A stretch of 64,000 bases of DNA, from contig JAQGEQ010000295.1 of assembly GCA_034620365.1 (NCBI GenBank), forward strand, positions 62,001 through 126,000. Direction: 5' to 3'. Every line of letters starts with the position of its first letter. Positions within the stretch are counted from its first letter, which is position 1. This stretch comes from Pegea sp. RAD2-039 (lineage: Eukaryota > Chordata > Thaliacea > Salpida > Salpidae). Below, piece by piece: positions 1-12,800 of the stretch. Below the pieces are notes generated by a model that saw nothing but the letters and a program-made list of their open reading frames with translations, was not told the DNA's origin and searched no databases. The translations under genes were made by a program, and so were the position numbers.

Positions 1-175
1 TAGCCAAATGATAATCATAATAATTTTCTTCAAGATTATATAATTAAAACATAAGTTGTACATGGTTGAATATTGCAAAATAATATACAACAAATTTTTT
101 GATAGTATATAAAACATTGTATTTAAAATGCTTTAACAATGCTAAGTAATCAAAGTTATATTTCATTTTTTTAAG

Positions 176-2772
176 GATATTGCAAAGCTTTTGGTTGCTA
201 TTCCAGAAGAGCAACTTAGATTACAAATGTTCAAAGAACAAGATCATTTAGAAGAAGCAAAAAAATGCCAACTTGGAGATGTAGTGCAGGTCACAAGATA
301 TGATAATATTTATGAAGGTAACTTTCAAATTTATTAACAGACTAAGCTCACTAGACTTATGAATCTTTAGGAGTTGTACGATACAAAGGGGAAATTAGTA
401 AAAAATTTGGTACTTACTTTGGAATAGAACTATTTTGTTCAGTTGTTGGAAGTTCAGACGGTGTAGATTGCAACTGCAGGTAATTGAACTTTAGTTTGAT
501 GTAAAATACAAATATGCTATTGTAATTTGCAGACTTTTCACTTGTGAAATGGGATCTGGAATATTTGCCAGTATGGACAATATAATATTTGATAGAAATA
601 TAAGTAAGACATGTTATGATGCCATATTTACAATATGCCAATTCTCTTAATATATCAGTTTGCTGGATAAAATATTTATGTTTTTATCATTTGTGACATC
701 AATTTCTAAAATATTATAAAAATATTCCATTTGCAGATCTTGATCCATACGGCAAGATTTCAAAGGAAGGAGGGATTCGGAATTATATCTGTGCTGGATA
801 TGAAATTGCTATAAAGTTTAAAGGCAAAGAAAAAGAAGAACAGGGAACAGTTATGTTTGTTGGTAAGTAAACAGAAGCTTAGGGGTTTTACAAAGTAGTT
901 GAAGAAAAATTGCCGTAAGAACGTTTTTTTTTTTAATTCAGGTCGTTTACCGGGAAATCCACCATCAACTGCGCTTTATGTCGGCATCAACTTAAAACAT
1001 GCTGCTGGCTGTGGAACAGGTGTTTACCGCGGAGTTCAGTTGTTTGATGCCCCATTAAATCATGCAAAGATAGTTCGCTTATCTACTCCGATGATTAGTA
1101 ATTATCAACAAATGTTAACCAAAAGTGAAGTTTCTCCAAACCAGCCATCAGCCAGTTCTTCCTCAAACAGCATAAGAAATTTCGAAATTCTCACAAATCC
1201 ACACAACCGATATGCCAATTCTAATCAAACTATCCACTATTCACTGGTAAATTAATGTTTAACATTTAGAATAGATTTATGTAAGATAATTATATTATTT
1301 AACAAATAATTTTCTTTGAATTTCGTTTCAAACTAGTTTAATGAAAATTGGTTGTTTTACTTATAGGATAGTTTGCCCTTAGGCTTTCTGAAGCTTAGCA
1401 TGGATATACCACCTCTAAAAGGTAATACAATTGAACAGAAAGTTTCATATTATCCAATAGTAATACCGAGCAAAATTTGCACCATCAAAATTCCTCCTAT
1501 AAGAGTTGATAATATTGAAGAATAGATTTATTTAAAAAGTAAACTGTATAACTGATTTAAATAAGATAAGAATAGATTTTATGGAAAATAGTTTAATATT
1601 AAATATTATACAATTTAAATAAACAACTGACTCAAAAAAAATGAAATGCTTTTTTTGCTTTCTAACACTTTTATTTTGATAGAAACACAATCAGTTATAG
1701 ACTCCGTGACAGGATCATTAATTGAAGTTGGAACTTTTATTCAAATAGATCCCTATAATGTTTTTTATAAGGGACTTAAATTGAACAATTTTTTCCTTGG
1801 TATAGTTAGGTGGTTAGGAATAGGACCAGCAAAGGAGGTTTGTGGTTATAATCTAATTTCTGTACTTTCCGTATTACTGTAAGAAGTTTCACATAAATCT
1901 GCAATTTTCATGAGTTTTTTGAAAATTTTAAGTACTTGCAGCTTTAATAAATCAATTTAATTACTAATACATCAGAAACCTATTAAAGAATGTATTTAAA
2001 TCCCTACTCTAACAATTGTCTTGAGAAATATCTCTTGTATAATAGTAAACAACCATATAAGTAAACAGCTACTTAATGTAAACAAAATAATATTCTAAAA
2101 TAAATTAAGTGTGTCTTACAAAATTCGTTACATCCTTGAAAACACCTAAATGGTAGTCTTATTAATTCATCAGTTGACCTAATTTGTCAAAAAAAAAGTT
2201 TGTTGCTCTTAATATTTAGTTGTAAACTGGAAAACCAATTTGTTTCTCTCGTAGATTGTTGAACACAGTTAAATAGCTAAGTGAGTTTCATTACAATATT
2301 TTAAACACTCGACATTTTCGTAGAGTTTTGCTGGAGTGGAAATAAATCAGCAAATTCCTGGAATAGGTGACGGCATACATGAAGATGTGAGATATTTCAA
2401 AGGAATTTGTAATCGCAGTCTCTTACTTCCTACATCTATTTGTTATCCTGACAAAAAATTGATGATGTGCGATGAGATAGAAGGTTCCACACCAGTTTCA
2501 TGCGATGAAATTATTGACAATCAAGCTAATACTATGCTAAAAATCTTAAACACTCATATGACTCCAGTATGTAGCACATCTATTTTTAAATTTTGATATA
2601 CTTCGTGAAACTATTTAAGTTTACACTTTTATTTTAAAGCTTTCTTGTCAAAAATGAAAAAGGCTTGTTGAACTTGATAATGACAATTCTTTTACAGGAG
2701 GAAGAAAAGAAACAAAGAATGGAATCTAAAAAAGCAATTAATCGTAAGAAAAAAAGAAACTCTAAAAAATAA
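176..2772 (+). CDS. CYLD: CYLD-like protein, 3' part; three CAP-Gly domains, no USP domain
   Basis: The 5' end lies before the window. I assign nine exons: 176-317, 371-479, 533-603, 737-862, 942-1246, 1367-1421, 1683-1837, 2324-2566 and 2698-2772, all with GT-AG junctions and matching phases. The first CAP-Gly domain spans exons 2-3 (GVVRYKGEI, GTYFGIEL, SSDGV, LFTCE). The second spans exons 4-5 (GTVMFVGRLPG, YVGINL, GCGTGVYRGVQLF). The third spans exons 7-8 (GIVRWLGIGP, FAGVEI, GDGIHEDVRYFKG), followed by a C-YPDKK segment like the one after CAP-Gly3 of vertebrate CYLD. Known CYLD proteins are K63/M1-specific deubiquitinases acting on NF-kB signalling and microtubules, with a C-terminal USP domain. 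Here the protein ends in a lysine-rich tail (EEEKKQRMESKKAINRKKK...) and TAA at 2770-2772. No Cys or His box of a USP was found before 6.8 kb. It should therefore bind tubulin or proline-rich partners without cleaving ubiquitin (inference). Confidence 0.8.
1422..1525 (+). other. Possible alternative terminal exon of the CYLD-like gene
   Basis: If the donor at 1422 is not used, the frame continues for 34 codons of normal-looking coding sequence (NTIEQKVSYYPIVIPSK...) to TAG at 1523-1525. An AATAAA follows at 1618-1623, before the acceptor of the next exon at 1682. The sequence shows the open frame and the signal; that it is used as an alternative, shorter isoform with two CAP-Gly domains is inference. 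Confidence 0.4.
1618..1623 (+). promoter_or_regulatory. Poly(A) signal in intron 6 of the CYLD-like gene
   Basis: AATAAA lies about 93 bp after the readthrough stop at 1525 and about 60 bp before the next acceptor. The position fits intronic polyadenylation of the shorter isoform. Confidence 0.35.
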
Positions 2773-3119
2773 AGAAAAATGAGTTCTCCAGATTCTGAAG
2801 GATCATTGGAGTAAAACTTTGTAAATATTATTTCAGATAGAAGTTTGTGAGATAATCAGTAAATGAATATCTTTTAAACAAAAATTTCACCAACTTCTTT
2901 AATCACAAGCTACTTTAGTTTACGACTCAGTAAACATTTTTTGTACTTTTTGTCGCCTTAGCATTTAGACATACCATATTTTGATAGAAATTTTAATGAA
3001 AATAGAACTGTTTATATTTTTTGTTGTTTTGTATCTACAAAAACGGTATATTGTTTTATTTGTAAAAATTTTACTTTCTGAACAGTGAAACAACGCATTC
3101 AACATTGTTTTATATAACT

Positions 3120-3900
3120 GAATTTCATTCTTGTATTCGTCAATACTGTAGTCAAAGCTACATTAAGCACATTGTATTTACAAAATTTTAGTCGTTATTT
3201 TATACTCAAAATGATATAAATTTTAGCCATCTTACAAATTGTATTGCTTTTTTGAATGGAATTATAACTCTTGTAATTTAGTGATTGCACATATCTTTAA
3301 ATTGTGTTATTTATCACTTATTTTGCAGCTTCAACTAAGAATCAAAGCATTTTTGGTTGTTAATAATGCAAAATAAATTAAAAAAAGAGAACCTGAGCTT
3401 TCACTTGTAATTTTTTTAATCTGTATACAAATGATATGCGTCACGCAGTGGGAACAGCTAATTGCATTAGAAAGGTCACTTTTGTATAAGACAGACAGAA
3501 GGTTAAATGTAAAAGTTGACTATGATTAATTTTTGGATAAAGCTTTGAATTTAGCTTACTGCTTGCAGTTTACAGAGAATACAGCTCTAAAGAAAACTTA
3601 ACAAGTTCAATTAAATCAAATTTTGAATTTAGATTGAGCTAGCAAAACTTTTGAGATTATATTGACTGTGTAGAACCTAAATTGAGTTTTTAATTTAGTC
3701 TGAGATATAATAAATGATATAAGATAAATTAAAACGTTAAATAGTATGTTTATGAGGGTACCAGACTTAGTCTCTTTTTGTAGCCTTTTGTGGGGAAGTT
3801 TAGAAAAAGGGAAATACCCGAAAAAGTAATTTAGTATAGGATAATTGTTGGCCGGAATCACATTTGATTAACTGTTAAAAATAAATTTACTTTTTAATTG
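3120..3900 (+). repeat. Copy of the cassette-family 3' flank repeat (R3)
   Basis: This stretch aligns by eye with 13.97-14.35 kb, 21.40-21.79 kb and 28.81-29.76 kb. Shared landmarks are the run from TTGTATTC...AATACTG, the phrase CTTTAAATTGTGTTA, an AG followed by CTTCAACTAAGAATCAAA, and near its end AGGGAAATACCCGAAAAAGTA. The AG plus CTTCAACTAA looks like the start of a cassette exon, so R3 may hold a worn cassette. It is the only part of the family lying next to the CYLD-like gene. Confidence 0.7.
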
Positions 3901-4600
3901 TTATGATTTGTTTGCTTGGATTCTATAATAAGCTGTTACTTGAAACTACCAAATAATGTTCATATTATTAAAGCTGATTTTCAATTTTATTCACCTTTTC
4001 TTTACATCTTACAAAATTAATATTTAAATTAAAACTCTTAAATAAAAAAAGTTAGAATAAAATCAAGAATTAAAAAACTCAAATGGAACATATAATTTGT
4101 CATCAAATATTTATTATTATAAATTTAAATACTTTTTTTATATATAAAATGTGTTAAATTACTAGGATGGTAACATCGAGAAATTAACCTTTTTTTTTAA
4201 TCATTTAAGATAATGTAATGTTTATTTGGATTTTCTAGAAACCTAAGTCTACTGAAGTTTATCACGAAGTGTTTAATTTGACATATATTCATTAAAATTA
4301 GCACCAAAGAGGGTGCGTGCAAATTAAACACATCCTCTCGACTAAACTAGCTTCTTGGTAACACAAATACTCAAAATAATTCCTATTATATATAGATAAG
4401 TTGGAAATAAATAAGGGAAATTATGAAACATATGGCATGTTAGTAGTCCCCATACAAAATAGCAGTGAATATTTACAAAGAATTTTAATAAAATAAAAAC
4501 TAGAGAAACATAACACTTTTGAAACAATTGGCAATATAAAAATGTTTCAACTTTTGCTTGAACAGCAAGAATGATTCTGACATTGATCTGATATAAAATT
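3901..4600. other. Gene-free AT-rich stretch
   Basis: I see no exon, RNA gene or recognisable element here. Open frames on the minus strand are short and of low-complexity composition. Confidence 0.6.
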
Positions 4601-4689
4601 TACAATTTTTCTTCTCTATTTGTAATGATATTATGTAATTCCTATGTCATCATTCATAATATTACTTTATTTTTTATCTAGAAACATTT

Positions 4690-6860
4690 TACTTTACTAG
4701 AAATCTTCTACTTTTTTCAAAATTTTATTAAACATAGATATCGTTTTGAAGATGCGTTTAGAAAATTATTTTTTCTGTGCTTAAATATATTGGATTTTAC
4801 TAAAATCTTTAAAAATCGTTTGCTTCTGTTATTAACAGATCCATTATTATGTAATTACTAATTAAAATTATTGCTAATTATTGATTACTAATTAATAACA
4901 TATATAAAAGCCTTTTTGTAAAATTGATTTTACAATTTTTTCTTAAATATGATTTATGTTTGAATTGTGGTTATAAATAACAAAATTGATTTTAGTGTGA
5001 TGTTTATGAAGTATTCAAAGACTAAGACAATAACTATTAATTACCGTATATTTTTATTTACAGTTGTTAGCAAAGTTAAAATAATATTTTTGTTATATTT
5101 TTTCTTTATAAAATGATTCCAAATGTTATATGTAATTTTAATCAAATATATTTTCTATTTATTTGTTTGAAACATTAAACTTCAAATTAGAAGGAAAAAG
5201 TCTAGGCGTTGCTTTTAAGTTCAAATAAAATCTAATTATAAACTTTACAATTGTGTTTCTCTATTTGCATGAAATTATGTAATTACTATGTCATCATTCA
5301 TAATATTACTTTACTTTTTATCTAAAGGAAATTGTACTTAACCGAAAAATAACTGTATGTGTTTGTTTATTGTAATTAAATTCTTTAAAATTTAGATAAG
5401 TTAAGGTAAATTATTTTAGTTGTAGAAAAAAATGAATTTATGTTATTTAGTTTTAACTTTTAGACGTTTAATTAAACCTTAAGTTATTTAAATAAACTAA
5501 CAAATAAAGTGTAACCTAAGTGGAGATGAACTTAGCACATTGATAAGTTTGTATATACCTTAATAAATATATACAGCATTTATAAAGATTTGTAGTTTTC
5601 TTGTCGATTTTAAAGACTCTAATAAATACTGTATTACATTAAACTATCATTATTCAAAAGTAAAAAGCTTTTGTCTAAGTTTTGATAATAATTATTTTTT
5701 AATCTATTAGCTAAACAAACTTAAGTGGCTTCTATTAAAAACTTTTAATTTTAATGTAGTTAAGCAACAATTTCTTTTTTGGAGATTAAATTTTTCTATT
5801 TGTTATACTAACTTAGCAAACTTTTATTCAAAACTAGTCTGTATTCAAAAATTGTTTAAATTTAAACTTTACCATTCTATTCTTAGAGATAACTCTTACC
5901 TACTTCCTTATTCAAAATTTTATTAAACATAAATATTTTTGTGAAGATGCTTTTAGAAAATTACTTTTATTGTTCTTAAATAGTTTGAATTTTACTGAAA
6001 CCTTAAAATGGTTTTCTTCTGTTATTAACAGATTCATTATTATGTAAATACTAATTAAATTTTTTAATAATTATTGATTAGTAACTATTAACATATATAA
6101 AAGACTTAATTTTAAGACTGACCTTCGAATTTTTTTTAAATATAATTTATGTATAAATTGTGGTTATAAATTACAAAGTTGATTTAATTGTGATGTTTAT
6201 AAAATATTCCGAGATTAAGACAATGACTTTTAATTACCGTATAATTTTATTTACAGTTGTTAGCAAAGTTAAAATAATATTTTTGTTTGTTCTATTTTTT
6301 TTACAAAATGTTTCCAAATTTTATCTATAATTTTAATCAAATATATTTTCTATTTATTTATTTGAAACATTAAACTTCAAATTAGAAGGAAAAAAGTCTA
6401 GGCGTAGCTTTTAAGTTCAAACAAAATCTAATTATAAACTTTAAAATTTTGCTTCACTATTTGCATGAAATTATGAAATTGCTGTCATTTTTCATAATTT
6501 GACTTTTCCTTTTATCTAAAAAAAATTTTACTGAACCAGAAAACAACTTTATGTGTTTTGTTTTATTGTGTTTTCAGTGGAGATAAGCTTAGCATTTTAG
6601 TTTTTATATACTTTGAAAAAGAGTTTACAGCACTTATGTATATTTTTATATTTCTTGTAGATTTTGAATACTCTAATAAATACTTTATTACAGTAAAATA
6701 TCATTATTTAGTAGTTTAAGCTTTTTTCAAAGTTCTGATAAAAGAGGATTTAAACTAATCATAGTTTTTTTTTGTCAAATTAGAACTAAATTTAGATATT
6801 TATGTAAATTTATTCTTGTGTTATTTTTGTAACAGATTGATTTTTTCAGTTAAGTTTTTA
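4690..6860 (+). repeat. Tandem upstream repeats before gene A
   Basis: Two units with a period of about 1.2 kb lie head to tail. Landmarks recur: AAAATTTTATTAAACATA at about 4718 and 5917, ATTAACATATATAAAAG at about 4895 and 6089, and GAAGGAAAAA-GTCTAGGCGT at about 5191 and 6387. The same blocks recur upstream of genes B (about 15.9-17.9 kb) and C (about 23.4-25.4 kb), where an inner period of about 650 bp is also seen (AAGTGGC-TCT at 16.09 and 16.73 kb). They probably hold the promoters of A-C, because they are the only 5' sequence the three genes share. Confidence 0.65.
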
Positions 6861-6865
6861 CTAAA

Positions 6866-9800
6866 ATGGCTAGACCTAAGAAACTATTTCAAAAAACGAA
6901 AATGGAGAAAAAAAAGAAAGGTAAAATTTTGTTTTGAATTAAGTTGTTTAGTCTTCTACAAACAAGAAAGTAGTAAAACTAAGTAAAGTAGCAGATAAAA
7001 AAGAGAAGTTGAAAGTTTTTGAACTTTTTTGAAGTATAATATAAAGTTGTTATTTTACCAAATCTCTCATATCATTAAGTTTTTATAAGAACTTGTTTAC
7101 AAAACTGGTAGTTAAAACTACTAAGAAATATATGAGACTTCTAACAAAACAAAGTATAGATATTATTGTTTTTGTTATTTATTTATATAAAATTGGTTGA
7201 AAGATCTGTCTTTGAATATTTTAGTAAAATGATGAAAAAATATTTCGTCGTTTTTCTTATATATACAACTGGTTAAAATTGTTAATAATGTTGCAGTCTA
7301 ACGTAAATGACATTTCATTCTGTTCTACTTTTGATCTAAAAACTATGTAATTTCAATTAATCAATTTAAAAATAATTTAAATGTATATTTTTAAGGTAAG
7401 GCTTCAACCAACGTGTATCAAGCTCGTTGTTCAACAGGATATAGAAACTTGCAATATGCTCAAGAAATAGCTCATAACTCTAATGAAATAGGTGAGTTTT
7501 ATTAATAAACCTTTAAAAAGAAAATTTTTAAAGGATTTGTTGCATTAATTTTCTTACTAACAATTAGACCAACAATTAATTATTTAAAGGTACTTGAAAT
7601 TTTTTTTTATTCTTTTTGTTATTTAAAAAGTTACTATTTTAACAAATCAATAAAAAAATAATTTATCTGAATATTTTTCAGCTAAAGCTTCGACCAACGT
7701 CTATCAATCTGGTCGTTCAACAGAAAATATTTATTTTCAACAACCTCCAGAATTAGCTCACTTTTCTGGTGAAACAGGTAAGTTTAATTAAAAAACTTTA
7801 AAACATAATTATTCAACCAAAGTACTTTTTAACAATTAGACTAACAATCAGTGTTTTAAAGGTAATAGAAATTTATTTTAGTCTTTTTTTTTATTTAAAA
7901 ACTTGTAATTTTAACAAATCAATTTAAAAATATTTTGCCTTTCTAATTTTTAACTGAAGCTTCAACTAACGTTTATCAAGCTGGTTCTTCAACAGAAAAT
8001 TTCAATTTTCAACAAGCTCAAGAAATAGCTCACTACTCTGGTAAACAAATTAAAATTCATTAAGTCAAAACAAACAAAAACGAAAAATAACTTATGAAAT
8101 AAATGTACTTACTGAAAACTAGAATATCAATTGAGTTTTAAATATAATTAACATTTCATTTTTTTCGTTTTAATATTTAAAGTTTTTCTAAATTTAATAC
8201 GTCAACTCAAAAATAATTTATTGGTATATTTTTAAGGTAAACCATCGACCAACGTATATCAAGCTGGTTGTCAAACAGGAAGTAACAATGTGCAACAAGC
8301 TCAAGAATTAGCTCACTATTCTTATGAAACAGGTAAGTTTATTTAAAAAATTTTAAAAACATAATTATTGAATTAAATTCAATTTAATTTTTGAATGTAA
8401 TTGATAATTATTTTATTCTTTTTTATATCTAAAAAGCTACTAAATTTAAAAAAATCAATTTAAAAATATTTTATATTTCTATTTTTTAATTAAAGCTTCG
8501 ACCAACGTCTATCAAGCTGGCTGTTCAACAGAAAATATCTATTTTCAACAACCTCAAGATGTACCTCACTATTCTGGTGATACAGGTAAGATTAATTATA
8601 TTAAAACGATAAATTATTGAGTTAAATTACTAACTAACAATTATACTAACAATTAATTTTTTGAAACTAATTGAAATATATTCTATTCTTCTTCATATAC
8701 AACAAGTTAATATCTTTAACAAATCAATTTAAAAATAATTTATCTTTCTATTTTTTAATTAAAGCTTCGAACAACGTCTATCAAACTGGCTGTTCAACAG
8801 AAAATTTCAATTTTCAACAACCTCAAGAATTAGCTCACTTTTCTGGTAAAATACCTAAATCAATTAAACTAATAATAAAAAAACGAAAAAAACTTATCGA
8901 ATAAAATTACTTACTAAAAACTAGAGTAACAATTAAATTTTTAAAATTAATTAACATTCTACAGTGTTTCTTTTAATATTTAAAAATTTTCGAATTCTAA
9001 CAAATCAACTTAAAAATAATTTCTGTGTATATCTTTAAGGTCAGCCATCGGCCAACGTCTACCAAGCTGGTGGTCCAACAGGAATTAACAATGTGCAACA
9101 AGCTCAAGAAGTAGCTCACTACTCTGGTGGAAGGGGTAAGTTTAATTAAAAAACTTTAAACACATAATTACTGAATGAAACTCCTTACTAACAATTAGAC
9201 TAACGATTTATTTTTTGAAGATATTAAAGTTTGTTTTATTCTTTTCTTATATATAAAAAGTTGCTAGTTTTAATAAATCAATTCAAAAATAATTTATCTT
9301 TCTTTATTCAAATAAAGGTGCAACCAACGTCTATCAGGCTGGCTGTTCAACAGAAAATATATATTTCCAACAAGCTCAAGAAGTAGCTCACATTTCTGGT
9401 AAAAAACCTAAAATTAATTAAATTAAAATTAAACAAACAACAAAAATATTGAATAAATTTACTTGCTTAAAACTAAGAGCTACATTTTTCAAAGTACTTA
9501 AGTAACTTATATGTATATTTTGAAGGTAAACCATCGACCAACATTTATCAAGCTAGTTGTCCAACAGGAAATAACAATGTTCAACAAGCTCAGGAATTAA
9601 CTCATTACCCAGGTGGAAGGGGTGAGTTTAATTACACAATCTGTAAAACATAATTATTCAATCAAATTACTTACTAACAGTTAGTATTTTGAAGGTACTT
9701 GAAACTTATTTTATTCTTTTTAATATCTAAAAAATTTGTAATTTTAACAATCAAAATTAAAAATAATTATTCTTTCTATTTTTTAACTGAAGCTTCGACC

Positions 9801-12800
9801 AACGTCTATCAAAATGGTTCTTCAACAGAAAATTTCAATTTTCAACAACCCCAAGAAGTGGCTCACTATTCTGGTAAAAACCTAAAATTAATTAAATTAA
9901 AACTAAAAAAAAACTAAATAAATAAAATTAATAACCAAAGTTCATTGTAACAATTAAACTTTCAAAAGTAATTAACATTCTTCTGTGTTCTTTCTAATAT
10001 CTAACCATTTTCTAATTTCAATAAAAAAATTCAAAAATAATTTCTGTGTATATTTTTAAGGTCAGCCATCGGCCAACGTCTACCAAACTGGTTGTCCAAC
10101 AGGATATAGAAATATGCAACAAGTTCAAGAAGTAGCTCACTATTCTGGTGGAAGGGGTAAGTTAAATTAAAAAATTTAAAAACATAATTTTTGAATCAAA
10201 TTACTTACTAGTAATTAGAGTAACAATTAATTTTTAGGAAGTAATTGAAATTTGTTCTATACTTTTTTATATCTAAACACTTGCTAGTTTTAATAAAGCA
10301 TGTTAAAAATAATTTACTATTCTTTTTTCCAACTAAAGATTCGACTAACGTCTATCAAGCCGGTTCTTCAACGGAGAATATCTATTTTCAACAACCTCAA
10401 GATGTAACTCACTTTTCTGGTGAAACAGGTAAGATTAATTATATTAAAACGATAAATTATTGAGTTAAATAACTAACTAGCAATTATACTAACAATTAAT
10501 TTTTTGAAACTAATTGAAATATATTCTATTCTTCTTCATATACAACAAGTTAATATCTTTGACAAATCAATTTAAAAATAATTTATCTTTCTATTTTTTA
10601 ATTAAAGCTTCGACCAACGGTCACTTACCAAACAGGTAAGTTTAATTAAACAACTTTAAAACATAATTATTCAACCAAAGTACTTTTTAACAATTAGACT
10701 AACAATTAGTGTTTCGAGAGTACTCAAAATTTATTTTATTCTTTTCAGTATTTAAAAAGTTGCTTGTTTTAATAAATCAATTTAAAAATAATTTATCCTT
10801 TTTCTTCAACTAAAGGTTCAACTAACGTCTATCAGGCTGGCTGTTCAACAGAAAATATTTATTTTCAACAATCTCAAGAAGTTGCTCACTTTTCTGGTAA
10901 AAATCCTAAAATTAATTCAATTAGAATAAAAAAAGCAAAATAATTATTGAATAAAATTACTTGTTAAAAACTAAGAGCTGAATTTTAGAAAGTTACTATT
11001 TAAACTTTACTATTTTTAAGATTTTACAATTTTCTAAATTCAGTAAATCAAATTCAAAATAATTTCTGTGTATATCTTTAAGGTCAGCCATCGGCCAACG
11101 TCTACCAAGCTGGTTGTCAAACAGGAATTAACAATGTGCAACAAGCTCAAGAAGTAGCTCACTATTCTGGTGGAAGGGGTAAGTTTATTTAAAAAAGTTT
11201 AAAAATGCAATTATTGATTGAAAATAATTACTAACAATTAGAGTAAAATATAAATTTTTCAAAGTAATTGAAATTTGTTCTATTCTTTTCTTATATCTAC
11301 AAAGTAGCTAGTTTTAACAAATCAATTTAAAATTAATTTATCTTTCTATATTTCTAATAAAGGTTCAACTAACGTCAATCAAGCTGGTTCTTCAAAGAAA
11401 AATATTTATTTTCAACAAGCTCAAGAAGTAGCTCACTACTCTGGTAAGAAACCAAAAATTAATTAAGTTAGAATAAAAAAAAAAAAAACTAATGAACTAA
11501 AAGTACTTACTAAAAACTAGAGTATCAATTACATTTCTAAATATATATAAAATTTTATTTTTTTTATAATTAAAAAATTTCTAAATTTTAATAAGTCAAC
11601 TCAAAAATAATTAATAAGTATATTTTGAAGGTAAACGTTCGACCAAGGTCTATCAAGCTGGTTATCCAACAGGAAATAGAAATGTGCAACAAGCTCAAGA
11701 AGTAGCTCACTATTCTGGTGGAAGGGGTAAGTTTAATTAAAAAACTTTAAAAGCATAATTATTGAGTTAAACTACTTTATGATGATTAGAGTAACAACTA
11801 CAATTTGAAAGGAAGTGATATTTAATCTTTTTTCATATATATCTGAAACGTTAATAAATTTAATAAATCAGTTTAAAGATATTTTTTCGATTGTATTTTT
11901 TTAAGCTAAAGCTTGGAGCAACTTCAATCAAGCTGGTTGTTCAAAAGGAGGTGGAAATATGCAACAAGCTCAAGAAACAGCTCACTACTCTGGTGAGAGA
12001 GGTAAATTAAACTAAATAGAAACTAAGCTGGCATTAAACAAACTATTGAACAAATTTAGTTAATAATAATAGTAAAACTCATTTTTTAAACTAATTTCTC
12101 CTATTACTTACCTAATGCTGAGACTATTTAATAATATATTATTCCAAATAAAAGTTTGGATAAACTTATAGTTGTCGGTTGCTATAAATATCAAAATATT
12201 ATATGAAATTTCATAACAATAAACACTAAATCTACGATAGTAACATTGAATTAATTTAATGGAAAAAATTCTACATTTAGTTTATGTTTCATACTATATA
12301 AATTTGAAAATTCTCTAAGAAGGTTTATAATTTTAATTAAAATATACAAAATATTAGTTTATATAAGACTTTTTCTTAAGCTGGAAGATTAGTATATTTT
12401 GATTCCGATGAAACCCTTACTGATCCTGAAATGACTGATGATGCTGACAGTTCTAATGAAGAAGAAAATATTAGAAAAGCTCAAGAAAAACCTAGATTAC
12501 TTCAGCAGCTAGGTAAAACTCGATTATATATAACGATTGCTTATTATTAGTTTAAGGCAAGTGGTTTAGTTTATCTTGAAAGTAGTAAATGATCTGTATT
12601 TTGACTATTTTATAAACAATTTGTACTGAGAAATCATTAAAATAAAATTTTCTGTTATAGAAGCTTCAACTGGACAAACAGTAAAGAATTTTAAAATTTT
12701 TAAGGATGGTGCTCTGTTAGGAAAAATAGTTACTCTTACTAAAACTCATGATCCAAGAATAAGTAATTTCATCAATTTTTTTTTATAGTAACCAATATAT

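Noticed and set aside
414-641. Minus-strand ORF across CYLD exons 2-3
   Set aside because: It lies antisense to spliced CAP-Gly exons and has no similarity of its own.
7396-12001. CRISPR-like or plain satellite array
   Set aside because: The repeats are exons with splice sites and kept frame in a eukaryotic gene; spacing and repeat length do not fit CRISPR.
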